Assembly: GCA_043758105.1 (NCBI GenBank) | Contig: JAYVOF010000080.1 | Span: 1 to 64,000, forward strand | From: JANPPS01 sp043758105 | Lineage (GTDB): Bacteria > Pseudomonadota > Alphaproteobacteria > Acetobacterales > Acetobacteraceae | Length of the DNA stretch: 64,000 nt | Direction: 5' to 3' | Shown: one piece after another, positions 34,342 to 41,664 of the stretch | Position numbering within the stretch: the stretch's first letter is position 1 | Layout of the letters: every line of letters starts with the position of its first letter | The notes under the pieces: model-generated | The model's input: only the letters and a program-made list of their open reading frames with translations | What the model was told of the DNA's origin: nothing | Databases searched by the model: none | Translations under genes and position numbers: made by a program

Positions 34342-35529
34342 TTGGCGTCCTGCGCCACATTGCGCTGGCTTACCGACGCCGGATCCCGGGTTCCAGCGGA
34401 ACTGCGTAGCTTTTTGATGGGGGAGCTGTTCACTTCGCCGACCATCCTCGTTCTCGGGCTGATGAACGGCCTGATGCTGAACGGCATCGCCTTCTGGCTG
34501 ACGCGAGACCTGGTTTTCCTATTATTCATGTGCTTGGACATGACCTTAGTGAGCGTGCGCATGAAGCTCGTGCGCCGGACGGCCCAGTCGGTCGCGGCAG
34601 GCGGACCGTCGGACACGGATGCCTATCTTTTCAGCACCATCGCTTTCGCGACCCTACAGCGTACGTTCGCCTGCACTGCCATGGCCACGGGCCACCAAAC
34701 GCTCCAGGTTCTCGCGATGTCCACCATCATGGGCATCCTCGGACCTCTGTGCGCGCGGCTGTTTTCGGTGCCACGGTTTTCTTGTTTGACCATGGTATGC
34801 TGTGTGGCCCCGAGGCTGGCGGGTGCGATCGGCACGGGCGATCCATGGCTCTGGGCGCTCGTGTTCCAGCTGCCGCTCTATCTTCTGGCCAACTGGCGGA
34901 TCCTGGCCCGTTTCCTCGCGGTCACAATCGGCAGCCTGCAGGCCGAACTTGCCAGTCAACAGCGGGCCCGGCATGACCCGCTCACCGGATTGTTGAACCG
35001 CACGGGCCTTTCCGACCACTTCGTGGCGGAGGGATTGATCGAAACCAGTCGGCCCACACCGCTCAACCCGTCTACCACCACCGTGTTCTTCCTCGACCTA
35101 GACGGCTTTAAGCAGGTGAACGACACCCAGGGACACCAGACCGGTGACGCGGTCCTGAAGGAGGTCGCGGCGCGGTTGCGCGCTAGCACCCGCATGTTCG
35201 ATTGGATCGCGCGGCTGGGCGGTGACGAGTTCATCGTGGTGGCACATGGATTGACCCCGCTCGAAAGTGCCGCCTTTGCCCGTGGGATGCTGGCCCGGAT
35301 CTCTGAAAATCCCTTCACATTGTCGGATGGATCACAGGTGCGGGTCGGCGTAAGCCTCGGCTATGCGTGCGCCCCAGAAGACGGAACGGGACAGGACGAC
35401 CTGAACCCAAGGCGGATATCGCGCTCTATGCCGCTAAGGCTGCCGGCAAAGGCGTCTGCCGCCGCTTTGTCGCCCCTTCATCACCGGCATCGCTCGACTT
35501 GGGCGGGTCCCCGCCGTTGTTGGCCATGA
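34342..35529 (+). CDS. Membrane-bound GGDEF diguanylate cyclase with a frameshifted C terminus
   Basis: The N-terminal half has about five to six membrane segments. The GGDEF domain follows: DPLTGLLNRTGL, FFLDLDGFKQVNDTQGHQTGDAVL, and an intact RLGGDEFIVVA preceded by an RxxD inhibitory site (RMFD). It would make cyclic-di-GMP. After GQDDLNP the frame departs: the canonical end KADIALYAAKAAGKG is read one frame over from 35409, and that frame runs to a TAG at 35541-35543. One missing C in the CCC at 35406-35408 would explain it, so this is either a real disabling mutation or a sequencing error. The TTG at 34342 or the ATG at 34417 (MGELFTSPT) may be the start. Divergent from the BLUF gene. 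Confidence 0.82.
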   Translation: MASCATLRWLTDAGSRVPAELRSFLMGELFTSPTILVLGLMNGLMLNGIAFWLTRDLVFLLFMCLDMTLVSVRMKLVRRTAQSVAAGGPSDTDAYLFSTIAFATLQRTFACTAMATGHQTLQVLAMSTIMGILGPLCARLFSVPRFSCLTMVCCVAPRLAGAIGTGDPWLWALVFQLPLYLLANWRILARFLAVTIGSLQAELASQQRARHDPLTGLLNRTGLSDHFVAEGLIETSRPTPLNPSTTTVFFLDLDGFKQVNDTQGHQTGDAVLKEVAARLRASTRMFDWIARLGGDEFIVVAHGLTPLESAAFARGMLARISENPFTLSDGSQVRVGVSLGYACAPEDGTGQDDLNPRRISRSMPLRLPAKASAAALSPLHHRHRSTWAGPRRCWP

Positions 35530-35572
35530 GGGGGTTCTCATAGGGCCATCGATGACAATGCGGCCAATTTCG

Positions 35573-36718
35573 TTATCCGGTGATGAACGGATCGGTCAGC
35601 CGGCGGCGTTCATCCAGCGCGAACCGGTCGGTCATCCCGGCAATATAATCCGCCACCACGCCCGCCGCGCGGCGCTCATCGCCCTCCCCGGCCTGCGCGC
35701 GCCAGCCATCCGGCAGCAGGCTGGTGTCCCGGTGCAGCAGCGTGAAAAGCTCCTCCGTCACGCGCCGCGATTTGCTCGTCATACGGTTCACCCGCCAGTG
35801 CCGATACATGCGGGCGAACAGGAAATCCTTGATGGCGTGGTTGGCGTCCGCCATCGCCGGGCTGAAGGCAATCACCGGCGTCTTGGACCGGCGCACCGCC
35901 TGTGCGTCCAGCGGTGCCAGCTTCGCCAGCCGGCGCTCACTTTCTTGAATAAGGTCCGTCACGAACGCGTTGATGACCCGGCGGATCGTCTCGTGCCGCA
36001 ACCGCGGCGGCGGCACATCGAGGCTCGCACGCCGGGCCGCCCGCAGTGCATCGCCCACCACCGGCAGATGCGCGATGTCATCCGGCCCAAACAGCGTGGC
36101 GCGCATTCCGTCATCGAGGTCATGGCTATGATAGGCGATATCATCCGACATCGCCGCCACCTGCGCCTCCGCCCCGGCATGGGTCCCGAGTTCGAGCGGA
36201 TGCCGCCTGGTGTACTCTTCGATATATGGGGGCGGATGGCGCAACGGACCGTTATGTTTGGCGAGGCCCTCGAGCGTTTCCCACGTGAGGTTCAGCCCAT
36301 CGAACGCCGCATACCGGCTCTCAAGCTTCGTCACGATTCGCAGCGATTGGGCGTTGTGATCGAACCCGCCATACGGCTTCATGCACACGTTCAGCCCTTC
36401 CTCCCCGGCATGGCCGAAGGGCGGGTGGCCGAGGTCATGCGCCAGCGCCAGCGCCTCCGTCAGATCCTCATCGAGCCGGAGGCTCCGCGCGATCGAGCGG
36501 GCGATCTGCGCCACCTCGATGCTATGGGTAAGCCGCGTGCGGTAGTAATCGCCCTCGTGATTAACGAACACTTGGGTCTTGTATTGCAGCTTGCGGAACG
36601 CGGAGCTGTGGATGATGCGGTCGCGGTCCCGCTGCCACGGACTGCGGCCCGGCGCTTCCGGCTCGGGATGGAGGCGGCCGCGGGAGGTTTCCGGCCGGAC
36701 GGCGTAAGCGGCATGCAT
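35573..36718 (-). CDS. dgt: Deoxyguanosinetriphosphate triphosphohydrolase-like protein
   Basis: An HD-domain dNTPase that splits dNTPs to nucleoside and triphosphate. The 381-aa product has the N-terminal SPWQRDRDRIIHSSAFRKLQYKTQVF block, the HD-motif region TRLTHSIEVAQIARSIAR, then ALAHDLGHPPFGHAGEEGLN and SDDIAYHSHDLDDG. These are diagnostic of the short dGTPase type widespread in alphaproteobacteria. The ATG at 36718 is preferred over a GTG at 36733. It is divergent from the A-type Fe-S carrier gene, 56 nt away. Confidence 0.92.
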   Translation of the reverse strand: MHAAYAVRPETSRGRLHPEPEAPGRSPWQRDRDRIIHSSAFRKLQYKTQVFVNHEGDYYRTRLTHSIEVAQIARSIARSLRLDEDLTEALALAHDLGHPPFGHAGEEGLNVCMKPYGGFDHNAQSLRIVTKLESRYAAFDGLNLTWETLEGLAKHNGPLRHPPPYIEEYTRRHPLELGTHAGAEAQVAAMSDDIAYHSHDLDDGMRATLFGPDDIAHLPVVGDALRAARRASLDVPPPRLRHETIRRVINAFVTDLIQESERRLAKLAPLDAQAVRRSKTPVIAFSPAMADANHAIKDFLFARMYRHWRVNRMTSKSRRVTEELFTLLHRDTSLLPDGWRAQAGEGDERRAAGVVADYIAGMTDRFALDERRRLTDPFITG

Positions 36719-36774
36719 GGACCATGATAGCACGCGCCCTTCAATTACCCAGGCCGACGCGCTATGTTAAATCT

Positions 36775-37104
36775 ATGAATGCATTCTCGATCTCTGACCG
36801 TGCTGCCGAACGTGTGACGGAGATCGTCGCGGCGCAGGGGAAACCCATGGCGCTGCGGGTTGCGGTACTGGCCGGCGGATGCAGTGGCTTCCAATATAAG
36901 TTCGAGTTGGATGAGCGCCCGGCGGCGGATGATTTGGTGGTTGAGGCCGGCGCGGCCCGTGTCGTGGTCGATCCCGCCAGCCTCGACCTGCTCGGCGGTT
37001 CGCAGCTCGATTATACCGACGAGCTGATGGGCAGCCATTTCGTGGTGAAGAATCCGAACGCGACCTCCGCCTGCGGCTGCGGCACCAGCTTCAGCGTCGA
37101 TTGA
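36775..37104 (+). CDS. A-type iron-sulfur carrier (ErpA/IscA-like)
   Basis: A 109-aa HesB/IscA/ErpA-family protein that carries Fe-S clusters to target enzymes. The three conserved cysteines are present: LAGGCSGFQYKF and SACGCGTSF. DYTDELMGSHFVVKNPNA is the usual linking block. ErpA versus IscA cannot be settled with confidence; the lack of an isc cluster makes ErpA more likely. The divergent dgt plus downstream xthA arrangement is a common alphaproteobacterial order. The ATG at 36775 is set by the family N terminus. Confidence 0.92.
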   Translation: MNAFSISDRAAERVTEIVAAQGKPMALRVAVLAGGCSGFQYKFELDERPAADDLVVEAGAARVVVDPASLDLLGGSQLDYTDELMGSHFVVKNPNATSACGCGTSFSVD

Positions 37105-37120
37105 GCGCGCCGCTCCTGTC

Positions 37121-37891
37121 GTGAAGATCGCCACCTGGAACGTAAACTCCGTCCGCATGCGGGAGGGGCTGGTGGCAGACTGGCTGGGCCGTGAGCAGCC
37201 GGATTTGCTGTTGATGCAAGAGATCAAGTGCGAAGCTACGCAATTCCCGGCGCTTACTTTCGCGGGCCTTGGTTATACCGCGCATGTGTGTGGTCAAAAA
37301 TCATATAACGGCGTTGCTATCCTGTCCCGTATTCCGGTCGAGATTGTCCATCGCGCGTTACCAGGCCTAGCAGACGACGACGCGCAGGCCCGGTATATCG
37401 AGGTGCTAGCCGAGGGTATCACCGTCGGAAATCTGTATTTGCCAAACGGTAATTCCGGCGGCGATGCCGGGTATCAATACAAATTGCGCTGGATGGAGCT
37501 GCTGGCGGCGCGGGCACGCGTGCTGTTGGCCGCGGACCAGCCCTGCGTATTCGCCGGGGATTACAACGTGTGCCCGACAGACGCGGATTTCGCGCCGGGC
37601 ACGCTGCCGCCCGGCGACGCGCTGGTCCGTCCCGAGACGCGGGCGGCGTTTCGCGCCATGCAGTGGCTGGGCCTGACGGACGCGCTCCGGGCGCTGCATC
37701 CGCGGGAGCGGGTTTGGACATTTTGGGATTATCAGGCCGGCGCATGGTCGCGCGACCAGGGCTTACGGATAGACCACGCGCTGCTGTCTCCGGAGCTGGC
37801 CGAGCGGCTCATACGCGCGAAGCCGGACAAGGCGGAGCGCGGCATGACGCAGCCATCCGACCATGTGCCGGTCGTGTTCGAGTTCGCCTGA
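37121..37891 (+). CDS. xthA: Exodeoxyribonuclease III
   Basis: An AP endonuclease / 3'-5' exonuclease of the EEP fold acting in base excision repair. The 256-aa product shows KIATWNVNSVRMR, LLMQEIKCE (catalytic Glu), VGNLYLPNG, FAGDYNVCPTDADF and a C-terminal RIDHALLSPEL and PSDHVPVVFEF (catalytic Asp-His). The start is GTG at 37121. The stop directly abuts the ATG of the acyltransferase gene (no gap), indicating cotranscription. Confidence 0.95.
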   Translation: MKIATWNVNSVRMREGLVADWLGREQPDLLLMQEIKCEATQFPALTFAGLGYTAHVCGQKSYNGVAILSRIPVEIVHRALPGLADDDAQARYIEVLAEGITVGNLYLPNGNSGGDAGYQYKLRWMELLAARARVLLAADQPCVFAGDYNVCPTDADFAPGTLPPGDALVRPETRAAFRAMQWLGLTDALRALHPRERVWTFWDYQAGAWSRDQGLRIDHALLSPELAERLIRAKPDKAERGMTQPSDHVPVVFEFA

Positions 37892-38893
37892 ATGAAACGT
37901 ATGGTCTGGATGGACCATGCGCGAGGGATGGGCGTGATCCTGGTGGTCTTTGGCCACATGCTGGGTGGGGTGAAGCGGGCCGGGCTGTTTCCGGACGGGG
38001 CGCTGGCGCTGTGGATGGACTACACGCTTTATACTTTCCATATGCCGCTGTTCTTCTTTCTGACCGGGCTGAATGTGCAGCATAGCCTGCGGCGGGGCGC
38101 CGGGCCTTTTCTGGCCAGCAAGGGCTGGACCCTGGCCTATCCCTACGTGCTATGGTCGCTTCTTCAGGGCGGTGTGCTTCTGCTGTTGGCGCACGACGCG
38201 AATAATCCGGTGACGCCGGGCGATTTGGCGGCGATTTGGCATCGTCCGATCGGGCAGTTCTGGTTCCTGTATGCGTTGATGATCTGCCATTTGCTGGTGG
38301 TGCTGGTCCCCGGCCGGGCGGCGCTGGCCGGGCTCGCGGCGGTGGGGTTTGTGGCCTTCCAGTTTTTACCGGTGCGGCCGGATTTGTCGCTTACGCTGCA
38401 TCACTTGCCGTTCTATGTGGCCGGGCTCTATGGCGTGCCTCTCATGGCATGGCGGCCGCGTCGGGGCGGGGTGATGCTGGCGGGAATCGGGGTGGTGTTT
38501 GCGGCAGCGGTGGCGTTTGCCGGCCTCGCGTCGGGCATGGATGAACAGGGCTGGGCCGCGCTGCCAGCCTGCGTGCTGGGGATTTCCGGCGTGGTGCTGG
38601 CGAGTAAGCTGCTGGGCCCGGTGCGTTGGCTGGCGGCGGTGGGGGCCATGTCGATGACGATCTACGTGCTGCACATCATGGCCGGGTCCGGGATGCGGCT
38701 GGCGCTGGTTAAGCTCCATGTGCCGCTTGGGCCATGGGGTTATTTGCTGATCGTGACGGCCGCGGGAATTGTGCTGCCGATGATGGCCCATGCTGTGCTG
38801 GCGCGGTTGCATCTGTTAACCGCCCTGGGACTCGCCCCGCTGTCCATGTGGCGGGGCGGGCGTAGCGAGCAGGGGCGCGGCCAAGTCCAATAG
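37892..38893 (+). CDS. Acyltransferase family 3 membrane protein
   Basis: A 333-aa inner-membrane O-acyltransferase with about ten hydrophobic segments. The N-terminal block WMDHARGMGVILVVFGHMLGG, with an Asp-x-x-Arg and a later Gly-His, and FHMPLFFFLTGL are typical of the OafA/NodX/fucose-acetylase family that acetylates surface sugars. The adjacent convergent polysaccharide/heptose locus suggests it may modify that polymer. It starts directly after xthA, and its last 78 nt overlap the convergent HddC-GmhB gene. Confidence 0.85.
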   Translation: MKRMVWMDHARGMGVILVVFGHMLGGVKRAGLFPDGALALWMDYTLYTFHMPLFFFLTGLNVQHSLRRGAGPFLASKGWTLAYPYVLWSLLQGGVLLLLAHDANNPVTPGDLAAIWHRPIGQFWFLYALMICHLLVVLVPGRAALAGLAAVGFVAFQFLPVRPDLSLTLHHLPFYVAGLYGVPLMAWRPRRGGVMLAGIGVVFAAAVAFAGLASGMDEQGWAALPACVLGISGVVLASKLLGPVRWLAAVGAMSMTIYVLHIMAGSGMRLALVKLHVPLGPWGYLLIVTAAGIVLPMMAHAVLARLHLLTALGLAPLSMWRGGRSEQGRGQVQ

Positions 38894-40219
38894 GTTTCCG
38901 CCCGGAAATAGATGGCCCGGCAACCCCGCCGCCACCGCCGCATCCATGTCGCTGCCGCGGTCGCCGATCATCAGGCAGTCTGCGGGATCGAGCTCCCAGG
39001 CGCGGATTAAATCCAGCAGCATGCCGGGTCGAGGCTTCCGCCAGGAGCTGGCACGGCGATAGGCCGGTAGTGGCGCGTCAGGATGGAAGGGGCAAAACCG
39101 CACATCATCGATCGTGCCGCCCGCCGCCAGCGCCTGATCCAGCACCCACGCACTGAGGGCGGTGAAATCGGCCTCGGAATACAGACCGCGGCCGATGCCG
39201 GATTGGTTGGTGACGACGAAGACGTGCCAGCCGGAAGCGGTTGCGGCGCGGAGCGTGTCGAGTGCCCCGGGTATGAACTCGAACCGCGCCCGGTCGCCGA
39301 CCCAGCCATGGTCATGGTTCAACACGCCGTCCCGGTCCAAAAAGAGAGCGCGGCGGTGCAACAGCGCGGGCAGTGTGGCGCGGGCGCGGGCGAGCTGATC
39401 CGGCACGCCGATGTCGATGAACGTGCCGAGCCCCACGCTGCCGCGTAGAACGCCGGCTATGGCTAGCGCCGGCAAAACGTCCTGTTCCAGCGAGGCCGCC
39501 AAGTGCGGCAAGATGGCGCGGCGGAGTATGCTCACGCCGGCATTGATCAGGGCCGGGCCGGCTTCGGCGGTTTTTTCCTCGAACGCCGTCACCCGGTCCC
39601 CGTCCAGCGTCACACGGCCAAACCGGCTCGCATCGTCAACCGGGTGCAGCAGCAACCGGCCGATCGTGTCCGCGGGATCGCGCGCCGCGTCGGCCAGCAA
39701 TGGCGCCAGCGGGGTGTCGAGCCAGGAATCACCATTCAGCAGTAGGAAGCGCTCATCCAGCGCCGGGGCCGCCAGGCGCAAGGCTCCGCCGGTGCCGGAT
39801 GGGTGGGTTTCGCGCAGGCACCGCAGGTGCATCGGACGCGGCAGATGGGCCGCAAGGCCGGGCAAAGCTGCCTCCATCACATCACCCAAATGGCCGGTCA
39901 GCAGCAGGGCTTCCTCGATGCCGTACCGGCAAAGCTCGCGCAGGATCCACGCCAAAAACGGGCGGTCGCCGACGGGTAGCAACGGCTTCGGCGTGCCGGC
40001 GGTGAGGGTGCCGAGTCGCGTGCCGCGGCCACCCGCCAGGATGACGGCCTGGCGGAGTGCTACCGCGGGAACAGGCGGCGCTCCACGAGGGTGCAGATGA
40101 CGTGCGCCGCGGTGATGTGGATTTGCTGGATGACCGGCGTGTTGGACGACGGTGCCGTCAGCACGTGATCGCAGGAATCCGGCATCGGGCCACCCCGGTT
40201 GCCGGTGAAACCAAGGCAC
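38816..40219 (-). CDS. Fused nucleotidyltransferase (HddC-like) and HAD heptose-bisphosphate phosphatase (GmhB-like)
   Basis: Two steps of GDP-heptose synthesis in one chain. The N-terminal part is a sugar-1-phosphate nucleotidyltransferase (RQAVILAGGRGTRLG, TPKPLLPVGDRPFL, LLLNGDSWLDTPL). The C-terminal part is a HAD-IIIA phosphatase (LFLDRDGVLNHDHGWVGD, VVTNQSGIGRGLY, WRKPRPGMLL, IGDRGSDMDAA). The GmhB zinc loop is degenerate: CPFHPD keeps one Cys, but ASSWRKP replaces the Cys-x-Cys. The start is problematic. The domain begins about residue 52, right at the gmhA stop, yet no ATG, GTG or TTG exists in frame between there and the GTG at 40219, 160 nt inside gmhA. A non-standard start (the GTA overlaps the TAG) or frameshift from gmhA is possible. 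Confidence 0.85.
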   Translation of the reverse strand: MPWFHRQPGWPDAGFLRSRADGTVVQHAGHPANPHHRGARHLHPRGAPPVPAVALRQAVILAGGRGTRLGTLTAGTPKPLLPVGDRPFLAWILRELCRYGIEEALLLTGHLGDVMEAALPGLAAHLPRPMHLRCLRETHPSGTGGALRLAAPALDERFLLLNGDSWLDTPLAPLLADAARDPADTIGRLLLHPVDDASRFGRVTLDGDRVTAFEEKTAEAGPALINAGVSILRRAILPHLAASLEQDVLPALAIAGVLRGSVGLGTFIDIGVPDQLARARATLPALLHRRALFLDRDGVLNHDHGWVGDRARFEFIPGALDTLRAATASGWHVFVVTNQSGIGRGLYSEADFTALSAWVLDQALAAGGTIDDVRFCPFHPDAPLPAYRRASSWRKPRPGMLLDLIRAWELDPADCLMIGDRGSDMDAAVAAGLPGHLFPGGNLLDLAAPLLATPAPPHGQRGESQGG

Positions 40220-40635
40220 ACCATCCCCTGCGCCCGCCCGGCGGCCAGGGCGCGGAGCACGTTGGCGGACGCGCCGGAGGTGGACAGGCCGAGGAGTACG
40301 TCACCGGCCTGGCCGAGGGCGCGGACCTGGCGTTCGAACACATGGTCATACCCGTAATCATTGCCGATCGCCGTCAGCACTGCGCTGTCGGTTGTCAGCG
40401 CCAGCGCCGGGAGCGGGCGCCGGTCATACATCAGGCGGGACAAAAATTCGCCGGCGATATGCTGCGCGTCCGACGCGCTGCCGCCGTTGCCGCACAGCAG
40501 CAGCTTGCGGCCGGCCTGGAACGCAGCGGTCAACGCGTCCACCATCGCGAGCATGACCCGGCGCTGCGCCGGGTCGGCACGGAAGGCGGTAAGGGCATCG
40601 AGGCTTTCGTCCAAATAACTGTCGATAAAATCCAT
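40060..40635 (-). CDS. gmhA: Sedoheptulose-7-phosphate isomerase GmhA
   Basis: It isomerises sedoheptulose-7-phosphate to D-glycero-D-manno-heptose-7-phosphate, the entry to heptose synthesis. The 191-aa SIS-domain protein has LLCGNGGSASDAQHIAGEFLSRL, ALTTDSAVLTAIGNDYGYDHVFERQVRALG, GLSTSGASANVLRAL and the C-terminal SNTPVIQQIHITAAHVICTLVE histidines. All the family residues are there. It begins directly after the hddA-like stop and is followed by the HddC-GmhB fusion. Confidence 0.95.
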   Translation of the reverse strand: MDFIDSYLDESLDALTAFRADPAQRRVMLAMVDALTAAFQAGRKLLLCGNGGSASDAQHIAGEFLSRLMYDRRPLPALALTTDSAVLTAIGNDYGYDHVFERQVRALGQAGDVLLGLSTSGASANVLRALAAGRAQGMVCLGFTGNRGGPMPDSCDHVLTAPSSNTPVIQQIHITAAHVICTLVERRLFPR

Positions 40636-41664
40636 TTAGGCGACCTTCCAGCCCTCGGTCCCATGCCGGGTGAAATGGCATGTCATGACGCGGCCCTCTT
40701 CGCGTGACAAGGCACGGATCAGCGCGACCCGGCGTTCCGGCGGCACGAGGAAGGTGATGAACCCGCCGCCGCCGGCCCCGGACACCTTGCCCGCCCGGGC
40801 GCCGGCGGCCAGGCCAACTTCCACGGCGTGGTCCAGTCCCGTGTTGCTGACGCTGCCGGCCAGGCGCTTCTTGGCCTCCCAACTCGCGCGCATGCACGCG
40901 GCGAAAGCGGTGATGTCGCCGCGGAGCAGGCACTCCTTCATGCGGTAGGCGTCGGCCTTGATCTCGTGCAACGCATCGAGCGTGCCGCCCTGATGCCGGG
41001 TCAAATTATCGGTCTGTTCTTGGATGATTGTCGCGGAGGCCCGCGAAACACCACTGTCGAACAGGACAAGCGACGTCTCCATCTCGGAGACGATCCAGTT
41101 TTTGATGCGGAGCGGATTGACGATCACGCGGTCGTCCGCGCCGAACTCCATGAAGTTCACCCCGCCGAACGTCGCCGCATACTGGTCCTGCCGTCCGCCC
41201 GAGAGCCCGGCGTCGATCCGTTCGATCTCGTAGGCGAGGTGGGCGATTTCGTATTCGCCGAGGGGCAGGTTGAGCCACTCCACGAATGCTTTCACCAGCG
41301 AGACGACCATGGTGGAGGACGTGCCGAGGCCCGATCCGGGCGGCGCGTCGCAGAATGTGGTGATCCGGCACGGCAGGGGGCGGCCGTGGTTGAATTGCCG
41401 CACGATGCGGCGATACACGGCGCGATGCAGGGTCAGCGGCTCGGTTAGCGCGAAGTCATCCGTGGCGGCAGCGTCATACCGGCGATCGACGTCGGCGGCG
41501 ATGAAGCTCACGCGGCCGTCGTCGGTCGGCTCCAGGATAGTGGTCGCATAGAGATCGATCGTGACGTTGAGCACCGCGCCACCATGTTGGTCACAATACG
41601 GCGAAAGATCGGTTCCGCCGCCGCCGAGGCCAAGGCGGAGCGGCGCACGGGCGCGGATGATCAT
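40636..41664 (-). CDS. hddA: D-glycero-D-manno-heptose 7-phosphate kinase (HddA-like GHMP kinase)
   Basis: It phosphorylates heptose-7-phosphate at C1. The 342-aa GHMP kinase has the N-terminal RARAPLRLGLGGGGTDLSPY, the ATP loop PPGSGLGTSSTMVVSLV, GLSGGRQDQYAATFGGVN, and a late VSGAGGGGFITFLVPP. The GGGGTDL...GGRQDQYAA signature is that of HddA/WcbP-type kinases used in the GDP-heptose pathway. Four nucleotides of its start overlap the upstream glycosyltransferase stop. Confidence 0.92.
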   Translation of the reverse strand: MIIRARAPLRLGLGGGGTDLSPYCDQHGGAVLNVTIDLYATTILEPTDDGRVSFIAADVDRRYDAAATDDFALTEPLTLHRAVYRRIVRQFNHGRPLPCRITTFCDAPPGSGLGTSSTMVVSLVKAFVEWLNLPLGEYEIAHLAYEIERIDAGLSGGRQDQYAATFGGVNFMEFGADDRVIVNPLRIKNWIVSEMETSLVLFDSGVSRASATIIQEQTDNLTRHQGGTLDALHEIKADAYRMKECLLRGDITAFAACMRASWEAKKRLAGSVSNTGLDHAVEVGLAAGARAGKVSGAGGGGFITFLVPPERRVALIRALSREEGRVMTCHFTRHGTEGWKVA

